Positions 9,829 through 18,952 are shown, counted from the first letter of the stretch. The stretch is DNA of 62,750 nucleotides from Micavibrio sp. UBA7689 (GCA_002482805.1 DLGR01000034.1:23894-86643), one strand, 5' to 3'. The notes: a model not told the origin generated them from the sequence alone. A program made the numbers and translations.

Positions 9829-11391
9829 TTACACTTTCATTTTCTTGCGCAGGAACTCGGCGACATTGTCTAGGCCCACACGTTCTTGCGCCATGGTGTT
9901 GCGGTCGCGCACCGTCACGGCGTTGTCCTTGGATGTTTCGCCGTCGATCGTGAAACAGAAAGGCGTGCCGATTTCGTCCTGACGGGCGTAACGCTTGCCG
10001 ATATTCTGTTTGATGTCGAGATCGACGGGGAATTCCTCGCGCAATTCCATGTAAAGCTTTTCTGCGATTTCGGGCTGGCCTTCTTTAGCCATGAGCGGGA
10101 GAATGGCCGCTTTTTTCGGCGCTATTTTCGGATGCAGGTTCAGATATACGCCCGATGGTCTGTTCGGGTCCGGCGTGTAAGCCTCACAGAGCAACGCCAG
10201 AACGCCGCGCGTCAAACCTGCCGCGGGTTCGATAACATGCGGCACGTAGCGCTTGGTATTGTCGTCGGGGTCCATATATTCCATTTTTTGGCCCGAATGT
10301 TCGGCGTGCTGGTTCAAATCGTAATTTGTGCGATACGCGATACCTTCGAGTTCGCCGAACAGCTTGTTGCCGCTCTCGTCGAAACCGTTGAACGGGAAAT
10401 GATATTCGATGTCGAACGTGCCTTTGGAATAGAACACCAATTCGTCCTGACCGTGTTCGCGCATGAGGAGGTTTTCCTTGGCAAGACCGAGATCCTGCCA
10501 GAATTTCTGGCGTTCCACCTTCCAGAAATCAAACCACATCTTTGCTTCGTCGGGATGGCAGAAGAATTCCATCTCCATTTGCTCGAACTCTCTCGAACGG
10601 AAGATAAAGTTGCGAGGGTTTACTTCGTTTCGGAAGGCTTTGCCGATTTGGGCGATACCGAAGGGAACTTTGACGCGCGAAGAATCCAGCACGTTTTTGT
10701 AATTGATAAAGATACCTTGCGCCGTTTCACCGCGCAGATAGGCGATGTTGTCATCGGTAGCCGTGGCGCCGATTTTGGTTTCGAACAGCAGATTGAACGC
10801 CTTGGGTTCGGTCAGTGTGCCGATTTCTTTCGCATCGGGACCATAAATGAATTTGAGGCTTTCTGGTTTCGCGGCCACGAAGGAAACAAAATCCTCGGCC
10901 TTCGCATTGCCTGCTTCATAGCTTTTCAAAAGGCCTATACCTTTGAGAACCTTTTTGATGTCTTCTTCTTCGCTGTCTTGAATATAGGTCGCGTACACGT
11001 TCGGCTTGTCGGAGAACGACAGCATCTTCAAGTGATCGGCGCGGTAGCGTTTTTTGGTTTCGCGGCAATCGACCATCGGGTCGGAGAATCCGCCCACGTG
11101 GCCGGATGCCACCCACACTTTGGGGTTTTGGATGATCGCGGTGTCCACGCCCACCATCTGTACGGGATGGCCGTCGGGGCCGATCGGCGGGCAGAGCACC
11201 ATGCGTTTCCACCACAAATCCCGCAGGTTGTTTTTGAGTTCGGTGCCCAGCGGTCCGAAATCCCAGAAGCCGTTGATGCCGCCATAGATATCCGATGCGG
11301 GGAAAATGAAGCCCCGGCGTTTGCACAGGGCGACAATGTCTTTCATGTCTTTGGTTGCGGGAACGGTGGTTTCGGCTTTGGCTGGTTGCAT
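9829..11391 (-). CDS. glyS: Glycyl-tRNA synthetase, single-chain dimeric type
   Basis: This is a class II aminoacyl-tRNA synthetase that charges tRNA-Gly. The 520-residue single chain belongs to the alpha2 dimeric type also found in eukaryotes, archaea and some bacteria, not the alpha2-beta2 GlyQ/GlyS enzyme usual in Proteobacteria. Signature stretches: YGGINGFWDFGPLG near the N-terminus, AYLRGETAQGIFINYKN, motif 2 (QIGKAFRNEVNPRNFIFRSR) and motif 3 (IEPAAGLTRGVLALL). The start at 11391 (MQPAKAE) is chosen because GAGG lies six nt upstream; an adjacent in-frame ATG at 11394 is also possible. The DUF502 gene follows after one nt. Confidence 0.95.
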   Translation of the reverse strand: MQPAKAETTVPATKDMKDIVALCKRRGFIFPASDIYGGINGFWDFGPLGTELKNNLRDLWWKRMVLCPPIGPDGHPVQMVGVDTAIIQNPKVWVASGHVGGFSDPMVDCRETKKRYRADHLKMLSFSDKPNVYATYIQDSEEEDIKKVLKGIGLLKSYEAGNAKAEDFVSFVAAKPESLKFIYGPDAKEIGTLTEPKAFNLLFETKIGATATDDNIAYLRGETAQGIFINYKNVLDSSRVKVPFGIAQIGKAFRNEVNPRNFIFRSREFEQMEMEFFCHPDEAKMWFDFWKVERQKFWQDLGLAKENLLMREHGQDELVFYSKGTFDIEYHFPFNGFDESGNKLFGELEGIAYRTNYDLNQHAEHSGQKMEYMDPDDNTKRYVPHVIEPAAGLTRGVLALLCEAYTPDPNRPSGVYLNLHPKIAPKKAAILPLMAKEGQPEIAEKLYMELREEFPVDLDIKQNIGKRYARQDEIGTPFCFTIDGETSKDNAVTVRDRNTMAQERVGLDNVAEFLRKKMKV

Positions 11392-11466
11392 CATAATCCT
11401 CAAAATCAATCCCTTACAGGTATAAGGAATTTGGCGTATTTCGCAAGATATGGATGTGGGGGAAAG

Positions 11467-11542
11467 TGGTGATCGCTCCGGGATTCGAACCCGGGGCCTA
11501 CTGATTAAAAGTCAGTTGCTCTACCAGCTGAGCTAAGCGATC
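11467..11542 (-). tRNA. tRNA-Lys (UUU)
   Basis: A complete cloverleaf on the minus strand. The acceptor stem GATCGCT pairs perfectly with AGCGATC. The D arm contains AGCTCAGCTGGTAGAGC, the anticodon loop is CTTTTAA with anticodon TTT, and the T arm carries GGTTCGAATCC. The discriminator base is A and CCA is encoded at 11469-11467. The anticodon reads AAA/AAG, lysine. It lies upstream of the glycyl-tRNA synthetase gene on the same strand. Confidence 0.97.
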
Positions 11543-11632
11543 AAGTTATGCGGGTATTTAGGTTCTCGGAACATAAGAATCTAAGGGGGTCCCGTCAAGT
11601 TATGTTTTTGGCTTTATCCTATGATTTTCCTG

Positions 11633-11660
11633 AAAAAACCCGCCTATTTGCCCCTGCGGG
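11633..11660 (-). terminator. Possible rho-independent terminator downstream of coaD
   Basis: On the minus strand CCCGC and GCGGG form a 5-bp GC stem around a 12-nt loop, followed directly by six T residues. It lies 30-60 nt past the coaD stop. The stem is short and the loop long, so the call is tentative. Confidence 0.4.
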
Positions 11661-11692
11661 AGCCAAAAGCCGTTAACCATCCGATTTTGGGC

Positions 11693-12190
11693 CTATTTTG
11701 CCCCGTTCAGGCGGGCCAGCGTGGCAGGCGTGACGAATTCGGACACATCCCCGCCGAGGCTGTGAATCTCCTTCACGAACGAGGCCGAAACGAACTGCCA
11801 TTTGTCGGCGGCCATCAGGAACACAGTCTCGATATCGGGCGCGATGCGGTAATTCATCCCCGTCATCTGGAATTCGTAATCGAAATCCGAAATGGCGCGC
11901 AGACCGCGGAAGATACAGCTTGCCTTCACATCGGCGGCGAAATGCACCAGAAGCTTTTCAATGGGGCGCACTTCTATATCGCAATATTTTTCAGGCATGT
12001 TGGCGATATCCGCCTTCACCATTTCAAGGCGTTCGGCGTGTGAAAACCGTGGGCCTTTGCGCGTGTTGTCCGCAACGCCAACGATGAGTTTGTCGACCTG
12101 TTTGCTTGCACGCTTGATGATGTGCAAATGACCCTTGGTGATGGGGTCGAACGTGCCGGGATATACGCCGATGCGTGCTTTGGGTGTCAT
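11693..12190 (-). CDS. coaD: Phosphopantetheine adenylyltransferase CoaD
   Basis: CoaD transfers AMP from ATP to 4'-phosphopantetheine, the penultimate step of coenzyme A synthesis, in the cytoplasm. The 165 residues match the usual length. The nucleotidyltransferase signature YPGTFDPITKGH is at residues 10-21, and the C-terminal substrate loop reads VSASFVKEIHSLGGD, equivalent to the family's ISSTxVREIA segment. RGLRAISDFDYEFQM is also family-typical. The start overlaps the stop of the upstream binding-protein gene as ATGA, so the two are probably translationally coupled, although I see no metabolic link. Confidence 0.97.
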   Translation of the reverse strand: MTPKARIGVYPGTFDPITKGHLHIIKRASKQVDKLIVGVADNTRKGPRFSHAERLEMVKADIANMPEKYCDIEVRPIEKLLVHFAADVKASCIFRGLRAISDFDYEFQMTGMNYRIAPDIETVFLMAADKWQFVSASFVKEIHSLGGDVSEFVTPATLARLNGAK

Positions 12191-13029
12191 TCAAATGGCC
12201 TGTAATCATGCTTGCTGTGGTAAAAAAGCCCTGCGTCCGGACCCATATATTTTTTGACGGTGCGCTCCACCGTGCCGTCATCCTGCATTTCAACAATGAC
12301 GGTATCAATAAGCGTCTTTAAACTGTATTCGCCTTTGTTAATTCCAATTGTAAGAGGATACATAAAGACAGGCTCTTTCGGCGACAGGTTTTTCAGCGTG
12401 CCGGGATTGCTTTTCAGATAGTTCTTCGCGGAAATAAGATCACGGAACGTGGCATCGGCTTTTTTCGATGTGACGTTGTTGATTTCATCGGCGATGGTTT
12501 GATTTTCGGACAAAAAGAACGGTATCGCTTTGGGAAGGACGGCGGCGGCCATGCCTTGCGTGGCGTCGCCTTCGGTAATCGCGACCTTATAGGCCGCATC
12601 GTTCAGAATTTTCCAGTCTTTGTCGAAACGCGTGTCGTCCGCACGCCCGAACACACTGATCGGATCATAAAAAAGCGGCGCGGAAAAAACCGTGCTCTTG
12701 GCGCGGTTGGCGGAAGGCCATAACCCCGCGCAAAAAGCATCATAACGGCCGGTGACGAAACCTGCGTTGATATTGCCAAATCCCACCTCTTCCACCCATG
12801 AAACTTTCAGGCCGGCACGCTTGCCGATTTCATTGATCAAATCATAGAAAATGCCCGACATTTTTTTGGTGTTGGGGTCGATGATGACCATGGGATCATA
12901 AGATGTGTACGAACAACGCAATTCAGAGCGTTGGACGACGCGATCGAATGCGGATTTTTGTGCTTCTTCCGCACGGGCCGCAAAGGGAACCACAAGCAAC
13001 GCGAGCAGACAGCAGATAAGGATTTTCAC
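12187..13029 (-). CDS. Periplasmic solute-binding protein, family 3 type
   Basis: An extracytoplasmic amino-acid-type binding protein (SBP_bac_3 fold) of about 280 residues. The chosen GTG start at 13029 gives a clean signal peptide (KILICCLLALLVVPFAARA, then EE). A longer reading to 13101 would add a charged N-terminal extension before the signal. The mature part begins with FDRVVQRSELRCSYTSYDP, typical of lobe 1, and has DDGTVERTVKKYMG near the end, typical of the family C-terminus. No permease or ATPase gene is adjacent, so it may serve a distant transporter or act as a stand-alone sensor. It ends in an ATGA overlap with coaD. Confidence 0.85.
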   Translation of the reverse strand: MKILICCLLALLVVPFAARAEEAQKSAFDRVVQRSELRCSYTSYDPMVIIDPNTKKMSGIFYDLINEIGKRAGLKVSWVEEVGFGNINAGFVTGRYDAFCAGLWPSANRAKSTVFSAPLFYDPISVFGRADDTRFDKDWKILNDAAYKVAITEGDATQGMAAAVLPKAIPFFLSENQTIADEINNVTSKKADATFRDLISAKNYLKSNPGTLKNLSPKEPVFMYPLTIGINKGEYSLKTLIDTVIVEMQDDGTVERTVKKYMGPDAGLFYHSKHDYRPFE

Positions 13030-13101
13030 TTTTTCGACCCTTTTGGCTAACTTCTTGATAAGGGGGACTTTAAAGGAAAAACCATGTATCTCAAAACACA
13101 A

Positions 13102-13124
13102 ATCCCCCTGTTTTAAGGGGGGAT
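13102..13124 (-). terminator. Probable terminator after a 35-residue ORF
   Basis: On the minus strand ATCCCCC and GGGGGAT form a perfect 7-bp stem with a 9-nt loop (13109-13117), followed by TTGTGTTTT. It sits 31 nt downstream of the small ORF stop and upstream of the solute-binding protein gene. Confidence 0.5.
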
Positions 13125-13154
13125 CTGCGCAAAACGAACTTCACATGGAAAGGA

Positions 13155-13262
13155 CTATTTCCGAATCTTGATAGGCTGGAGCTGCGGGGCAGTCGGGCCG
13201 CCTGTGATGGCTTTGCCCAAGACTTCAACAAACTGCCGCATTCCTTCTATAAATTCCCGCAT
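13155..13262 (-). CDS. Small hypothetical protein (35 residues)
   Basis: A short frame beginning MREFIEGMRQFVEVLGKAI and ending in a basic tail (PIKIRK). It is preceded at good distance by AAGGGA, a plausible ribosome-binding site five nt before the ATG, and followed by a GC-rich hairpin, so it looks like a small independent transcription unit in the 310-bp gap between the diguanylate cyclase and solute-binding protein genes. The first half could form an amphipathic helix. I know of no family, and a non-coding RNA is an alternative reading. Confidence 0.45.
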   Translation of the reverse strand: MREFIEGMRQFVEVLGKAITGGPTAPQLQPIKIRK

Positions 13263-13339
13263 CCGGGTCCCTTCACTTCTCGCTATATCCAATTATCCCA
13301 TTGAATTTATGAAAATTGTATTAATGGAACTTCCGGGCC

Positions 13340-15028
13340 TTATGCCTTCGCCATCTTCGGGTCGTATACCACCACTTGGTTGCGCCCGCTCTGTTTGGCT
13401 TTGTAGAGGCATTGATCGGCTTTTTGAATCAGCTCATCGGGCGCGTCTGCATGTTCTGGGAATGCGGCCACGCCTACGGATACGGTGACGGCCAAAGTCT
13501 GGCTTTGGAATTTTACCTTCATCGAACGCGCGGCATCACAAATTTCCTGCGCGCGATGTGTGGCGAGTTCCAGCGTCGCCGCAGGCAACACGAGAATAAA
13601 TTCTTCGCCGCCCAGACGGCACGCGATGTCTTCTTTACGGATTTTGGTGGAGAGCAATTTGGCGAATGCGACGAGAACCGCGTCGCCACCGTCATGCCCG
13701 TAGGTATCGTTGACCTTTTTGAAATGGTCGATATCCATGATAAGGACGCACAAAGGTTGTTCACCACGTAAAGCACGCGAACATTCGCGGTTTAGTGTTT
13801 CTTCAAGATAGCGGCGGTTATAAAGCTTGGTGAGAGGATCCTTGATGGATTGCTCTTTCAACGCGCGTTGCAGGTTTAGGTTGGCGATGGCGAGCGAGAT
13901 TTGTTCGGTCACGCGGCGCATCATACCCATTTCGTGCGTGCTGACATGTCTTACCTTGTCACGCTCCGCGCCGAAATAAATCTGCCCTATGGTTTCGCCC
14001 TGCGCCTGCATGGGAAGACAATAAGAAACATTTTCCTCGCCCACGTTTTCCAAATGCGGGCAGACGGGAACGGTTTCATCGTTGCCGACCACCAGATGCC
14101 CTTTGCCTTGGCGTAACGCCCAGCAATCTTCCGCTTCGAATTCATGGTCCGCTTCTTTGGGAAGATCGCCCCATCTCAGCACAGGTTGAAGCATATCGCG
14201 CGAATTGTTGAAAAGTGAAACGCTGCCGAAGGAATGCGGGAACAGCGCGGGCATGGTGCTGGCGATCATTTCATAGGCTTCGTGTTGTTCGCGCGATCCA
14301 CGCAAATAATCGCCCAGACGTCCGACCAGCAATGCTTCGGCGTTGTGGCGCTCCATGCGCTCCATCGCTTCGCGCAAGCTATCTTCCGTCTTGATACGTT
14401 GGGCTGACTCCTTGTGGATCAGGGCGAACACGGCCGTTAAAATGCCTATGCATATTAAGAGACCGCTTAAACCGGCATAAAGCGTGACGAGCGTGTAGTT
14501 TTCTACTGACGTGCGGCGTGAGGCGAGCAGCTTTTGTTCTTCGGAAATCATTTCCGCGACGATGGCACGGATCTGGTCCATCTCGTGCTTGCCCGACCCC
14601 TGCTTCACCATATTTATGGCGGCTTTCTGGCCTTGCTGTTTCGTAACAGCGATGATTTTTTCGGCCACGTCGATGCGGTTTTTGACGTGTTCGTTCAATT
14701 CATCGGAACGTTTGACTTGCGCGGGATTGTCGGCGATCAAATGGGTAAGGGCCACTAGATCGTCGCCTATTTTCGGTATCGCCAGATGATATGGCACCAG
14801 ATATTCTTCCATGCCCGTGATGACGTAGCCGCGCTGGGACGATTGCACGTCTTTGATGTTGGAGAGAACTTCTTCAAGCGTCGAAATAACCGTATAGGTA
14901 TGATCCACGCGGTCTTTTTCGGTGTTCATCACGCGGAAGCTATTATACACGGATGCCCCGACGCTGAGCATGACCAGAACCGCTATGATGAAAGATACGG
15001 TAATCCTTTTGCGATAGGAAATTTTCAT
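13340..15028 (-). CDS. Membrane diguanylate cyclase (CHASE3-like, GAF-like, GGDEF)
   Basis: A 562-residue GGDEF protein expected to make cyclic di-GMP from two GTP. TM1 is at about residues 9-30 and TM2 at about 178-203. They flank a helical periplasmic region with SNIKDVQSSQRGYVITG, typical of CHASE3 sensors. A GAF-like domain covers about 230-385 and the GGDEF domain about 400-555. The active-site loop is GGEEF near residue 473, a catalytically competent variant. RKED lies five residues before it and fits the RxxD inhibitory I-site, so product feedback is likely. No EAL domain is present. It stands alone downstream of gyrA. Confidence 0.93.
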   Translation of the reverse strand: MKISYRKRITVSFIIAVLVMLSVGASVYNSFRVMNTEKDRVDHTYTVISTLEEVLSNIKDVQSSQRGYVITGMEEYLVPYHLAIPKIGDDLVALTHLIADNPAQVKRSDELNEHVKNRIDVAEKIIAVTKQQGQKAAINMVKQGSGKHEMDQIRAIVAEMISEEQKLLASRRTSVENYTLVTLYAGLSGLLICIGILTAVFALIHKESAQRIKTEDSLREAMERMERHNAEALLVGRLGDYLRGSREQHEAYEMIASTMPALFPHSFGSVSLFNNSRDMLQPVLRWGDLPKEADHEFEAEDCWALRQGKGHLVVGNDETVPVCPHLENVGEENVSYCLPMQAQGETIGQIYFGAERDKVRHVSTHEMGMMRRVTEQISLAIANLNLQRALKEQSIKDPLTKLYNRRYLEETLNRECSRALRGEQPLCVLIMDIDHFKKVNDTYGHDGGDAVLVAFAKLLSTKIRKEDIACRLGGEEFILVLPAATLELATHRAQEICDAARSMKVKFQSQTLAVTVSVGVAAFPEHADAPDELIQKADQCLYKAKQSGRNQVVVYDPKMAKA

Positions 15029-15077
15029 CCCGCGATTCTAACAGTTTTTAATTATTGGACAACCGCCTATTCGGGCA

Positions 15078-17816
15078 TTATTCCGCAGGCGGATTGACGG
15101 CCTCGGACGGGTCTGCGGGTTCCAGCTCCGCGGCGGCATCGCCCTCTTCTTCGATCAGCCACGCGACGGAAACAACTTTTTCCCCTTCGCCGACTTTGAA
15201 GAGCGTAACACCTTGCGCCGAACGGCCCGTGAAGCGCACACCCGTAATCGGCATACGGATCATCTGGCCTTGGTTGGAAATCAGCATGACCTGATGGGAA
15301 TCCGTTACGGGGAATGTCGCCACGACCGCGCCGCCGTTTTTGGTGGTCAGAGACATGTTCGTGATGCCCTGTCCGCCGCGACCCGTCAGACGGTATTCAT
15401 AGGAGGATGTGCGCTTGCCGAACCCGCCGTTGGTTGCGGTGAGCAGGAATTGCTCTCTGGCCTGCAATTCCTTGAAGCGTTCGGGCGACAATGTAAAGTT
15501 GCCTGATGCGCCTTCTTCGATTTCCGTGCCTTCTTCGTCGGCACCACGGAGTTTGTTTGCGGCCTTGATATAGGCGGCGCGCTCATCCGGCGTTACATCC
15601 GTATGTTTCAAAACGGACATGGAGATGACTTCATCGCCCGGTGCCAGTTTGATACCGCGCACGCCCGTAGATGTACGGCCCGCGAACACGCGGATATCTT
15701 CCACGGCGAAGCGGATGGCTTTGCCTTTGGCGGTCGCGAGCAGAATGTCTTCATCGGACGCACAGATTTTCACGGAGACCAGCTTCTCGCCTTCTTCCAG
15801 TTTCATGGCGATCAAGCCGTTGGAGCGGATGCTCTGGAAATCGGTCAGCTTGTTACGGCGCACCGAGCCATGAGACGTGGCGAACATGATGTCCAGCTTG
15901 TCCCAGACTTCTTCATTTTCGGGCACGCGCAGATAGACGGAAACGTTTTCGCCTTCCTGCAACGGCATAAGATTGACCAAAGCCTTGCCGCGCGATTGCG
16001 GTGACGCCAGCGGCAACTGCCATACCTTGATCTTGTGCGCGATACCGCGGGACGTGAAGAACACGATGGGCGTGTGCGTGGATGCCACGAACATATCCGA
16101 TACGAAATCCTCGTCCTTCAAGCTTGTGCCCGAGCGGCCCTTGCCGCCGCGGCGTTGCGCGCGATAGGTATCGAGCGGTACGCGCTTGACGTATCCGCTG
16201 TGTGAAATGGTTACGACCATGTCTTCGCGCTGGATCAATTCCTCGATATCCATTTCGAATTCGGATTCGACAAGCTCGGTTCTACGCGGAGTAGCAAATC
16301 TGGTTTTGATATCGATCAGTTCGTTGCGCAGAACATCGAGCATCTTTTCGCGGGAAGCGAGGATGGCGAGATATTCGGCGATGGAATCCGTGATGGATTT
16401 CAATTCGTCGCCGATCTTGTCGCGCTCAAGACCCGTCAAACGGTGCAGGCGGAGATCCAGAATGGCTTTCGCCTGGAGTTCCGACATTTGATAGGTGTCG
16501 TCGTCGCCGATCGGATATTCCGGATCGTCGATCAATTGAATCATAGGTTTGATATCGGCGGCGGCCCAGCGTTTGGCGAGCAATCCTTCTTTGGCTTCCT
16601 GCGGGTTCTTTGCGTTGCGGATCAGGGCGATGACTTCGTCGATATTCGCAACGGCGACAGCCAGACCTGCCAAGATATGCGCACGTTCGCGGGCCTTGCC
16701 CAATTCATAGATCGTGCGGCGCGTGATAACTTCCTCGCGGAATTTTACGAAGGCCTGAATGAAGTCTTTTAGGATCAGTATTTTCGGGCGGCCATGGTCA
16801 AGGGCCACGAGGTTGCAGCTGAACGAGGTTTGCAGCGCCGTGTGTTTAAACAACTGGTTCAGAACGACATCGCTAACCGCGCCTTTTTTCATCTCGATGA
16901 CGATACGCACGCCTTCGCGGTCGGATTCATCGCGGATCTCGGAAATATCTTCCACGATCTTTTCGCGGGCGACTTCGCCGAGACGGACGAGCAGATTGCC
17001 TTTGTTCACCTGATACGGGATTTCTGTGACGATGATGGCTTCGCGGCCACCGCCTATATCTTCGAAATTCGTGCGCGCACGCATCGGAACGGAACCGTTG
17101 CCCGTAAAATACGCGCTGCGGATTCCGGTGCGGCCCAAAATCAAACCGCCCGTCGGGAAATCGGGACCGGGAATGATGGCGTTCAATTCTTCGTTGGAAA
17201 TGTCGTTGTTGTCGACGAAGGCCAGACAACCATCGACGACTTCACCGAGGTTGTGCGGCGGAATGTTGGTTGCCATACCGACGGCGATACCGCCCGCACC
17301 GTTGACCAGCAAGTTCGGCACGCGTGCGGGAAGCACTTCGGGTTCGACCATGCTCTCGTCATAGTTCGGGTGGAAATCAACGGTGTCTTTGTCGATGTCT
17401 TCGAGCAACGCATCGGCGGCTTTGTTCAAACGGGATTCCGTGTAACGCATGGCGGCGGGCATATCGCCGTCCATGGAGCCGAAGTTCCCCTGCCCGTCGA
17501 TCAATGGTAGACGAAGCGAGAAGTCCTGCGCCATACGCACCAACGCCATGTAAATCGCCTGGTCGCCGTGCGGGTGGTATTTACCCATGACATCCCCGAC
17601 GATACGGGCAGACTTACGATAGGGCTTGTCCGAAGTGTATCCGCCTTCGCGCATCGCATAGAAAATGCGTCTGTGCACGGGCTTCAATCCGTCGCGCAAA
17701 TCGGGAAGCGCGCGGCTCACGATCACGCTCATCGCGTAATCGAGATAGGATTGCTTCATCTCGTCTTCGATAGTGACGACAGGTTGCGTGGGTTCTTTGA
17801 TAGCGGTATCGGACAT
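15078..17816 (-). CDS. gyrA: DNA gyrase subunit A
   Basis: GyrA is the DNA-cutting subunit of gyrase, which introduces negative supercoils. At 912 residues it is a normal length. The active-site tyrosine lies in AAMRYTES near residue 125. The GyrA box QRRGGKG near residue 552 separates it from ParC, and a beta-propeller C-terminal domain follows, ending in an acidic tail. The quinolone region reads HPHGDQAIYM at residues 81-90, so the positions matching E. coli Ser83 and Asp87 are Gln86 and Met90. The gene follows ssb and the DUF2059 gene on the same strand. Confidence 0.97.
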   Translation of the reverse strand: MSDTAIKEPTQPVVTIEDEMKQSYLDYAMSVIVSRALPDLRDGLKPVHRRIFYAMREGGYTSDKPYRKSARIVGDVMGKYHPHGDQAIYMALVRMAQDFSLRLPLIDGQGNFGSMDGDMPAAMRYTESRLNKAADALLEDIDKDTVDFHPNYDESMVEPEVLPARVPNLLVNGAGGIAVGMATNIPPHNLGEVVDGCLAFVDNNDISNEELNAIIPGPDFPTGGLILGRTGIRSAYFTGNGSVPMRARTNFEDIGGGREAIIVTEIPYQVNKGNLLVRLGEVAREKIVEDISEIRDESDREGVRIVIEMKKGAVSDVVLNQLFKHTALQTSFSCNLVALDHGRPKILILKDFIQAFVKFREEVITRRTIYELGKARERAHILAGLAVAVANIDEVIALIRNAKNPQEAKEGLLAKRWAAADIKPMIQLIDDPEYPIGDDDTYQMSELQAKAILDLRLHRLTGLERDKIGDELKSITDSIAEYLAILASREKMLDVLRNELIDIKTRFATPRRTELVESEFEMDIEELIQREDMVVTISHSGYVKRVPLDTYRAQRRGGKGRSGTSLKDEDFVSDMFVASTHTPIVFFTSRGIAHKIKVWQLPLASPQSRGKALVNLMPLQEGENVSVYLRVPENEEVWDKLDIMFATSHGSVRRNKLTDFQSIRSNGLIAMKLEEGEKLVSVKICASDEDILLATAKGKAIRFAVEDIRVFAGRTSTGVRGIKLAPGDEVISMSVLKHTDVTPDERAAYIKAANKLRGADEEGTEIEEGASGNFTLSPERFKELQAREQFLLTATNGGFGKRTSSYEYRLTGRGGQGITNMSLTTKNGGAVVATFPVTDSHQVMLISNQGQMIRMPITGVRFTGRSAQGVTLFKVGEGEKVVSVAWLIEEEGDAAAELEPADPSEAVNPPAE

Positions 17817-17960
17817 GTGTTTTTACGCTCGTTTCAAGATTCTTTTTGTGATGTGTTTTTGTAGCAAATACAGGGGGTCAGTACAAGCAAATGCGGGCTT
17901 TTCCCGCGCTTTTTAAGCTGTGGAAAACGCCTTGTTTTGGCAGGATTTTTTAGGGGTATT

Positions 17961-18428
17961 TTAGGGCTTGGAACCGGTTTTGAGATCCAGCATCGCTTTG
18001 TCCATCATCTTGATCAAAGACGGGCGTAAAGCGAACTCGTAATCGCTCGTTTTGGCGGATATGGAACGCCCTACGTCAGAGCCGTAGAAATCGATCATCG
18101 CCTGCAATTCTTCGGCCGTGAAGTTTGTGGCCATGGCCTTGATGGATTCTTCTTCCACTTGGTCGTACTGGATATTCTTGCGCAAGGCGGCTTTTATCTC
18201 GGGCCGTTTGGCGGCAGGAAAGCTTTCCGACACCGCATCGATGGCGGATTCAATACGCAGACGGATGGGCCAGATTTCGTGCATCTTTTCGGCCAGCGCC
18301 AATTGCTCGGCGGAGGCGGACGCCTCTTCCTGCACAGGTGCGGCTGTTGCGGGTGCTTTCGCATCTTCTGCAATTGCAGGTACGGATGAAAATACGATCA
18401 GGAGCGCCAGAAGCGGTAAATGTTTCAT
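17961..18428 (-). CDS. Secreted DUF2059 domain protein
   Basis: A 155-residue protein with a signal peptide (MKHLPLLALLIVFSSVPAIA) and a mature part resembling DUF2059: helical, with the characteristic FTAEELQAMIDFYGSDVGRS segment. The family is periplasmic and its role is not established. It starts 13 nt after the ssb stop, so it is probably co-transcribed with ssb. Confidence 0.8.
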   Translation of the reverse strand: MKHLPLLALLIVFSSVPAIAEDAKAPATAAPVQEEASASAEQLALAEKMHEIWPIRLRIESAIDAVSESFPAAKRPEIKAALRKNIQYDQVEEESIKAMATNFTAEELQAMIDFYGSDVGRSISAKTSDYEFALRPSLIKMMDKAMLDLKTGSKP

Positions 18429-18441
18429 CCGTCTATTCTAT

Positions 18442-18909
18442 CTAAAAAGGGATTTCATCTTCAAGTTCGTCCACGGGCGCGGATTTGCCGCCTTTGGGAG
18501 CGGCCATGCCGCCGCCATATTCACCTTGGGAAGGCGCCGCGAAACCGCCGCCGCCCGAACCTTTGGAATCCAGCATCGTGATTTCACCGCGGAAAGGACG
18601 CAGGACAATTTCGGTGGTGTAGATTTTCTGGCCGTCTTTTTCGTAGTTGCGGGTTTCGACCTGACCTTCGATGTAAACCTTCGTACCTTTTTTCAGGTAG
18701 TTTTCGCACACATTGATAAGGCCTTGGTTGAACACGACAACGCGGTGCCATTCGGTGCGCTCTTTGCGCTCGCCCGATGCTTTGTCTTTCCAGCTTTCGG
18801 ATGTGGCGACGGAGAAGTTACAGACCTTGTCGCCCGACTGCATGGTTTTGACTTCGGGATCGTTGCCGATATTTCCGATGAGAATGCATTTGTTGACTGA
18901 ACCGGCCAC
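18442..18909 (-). CDS. ssb: Single-stranded DNA-binding protein
   Basis: SSB coats single-stranded DNA in replication and repair. The GTG start at 18909 is chosen because AAGGGG lies seven nt upstream and the protein then begins VAGSVNKCILIGNIG, the normal SSB start; it is 155 residues. The OB fold covers roughly residues 4-110 (GNIGNDPEVK, ERTEWHRVVVF, EGQVETRNYEKDG). A Gly-rich linker follows and the acidic tip DELEDEIPF, which recruits partner proteins, ends the chain. A DUF2059 gene follows closely. Confidence 0.97.
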   Translation of the reverse strand: MAGSVNKCILIGNIGNDPEVKTMQSGDKVCNFSVATSESWKDKASGERKERTEWHRVVVFNQGLINVCENYLKKGTKVYIEGQVETRNYEKDGQKIYTTEIVLRPFRGEITMLDSKGSGGGGFAAPSQGEYGGGMAAPKGGKSAPVDELEDEIPF

Positions 18910-18952
18910 AGTGTTACCCCTTTGTTTGAATTGATGAGGTACTATAAAGAGC

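Noticed and set aside
9886..11472. A 528-codon open frame on the plus strand
   Set aside because: It lies antisense to the glycyl-tRNA synthetase gene, whose motifs are beyond doubt; the antisense product has no recognisable domain and is explained by codon bias.
16794..17510. A 238-codon plus-strand frame
   Set aside because: Antisense to gyrA; no family match and no ribosome-binding site.
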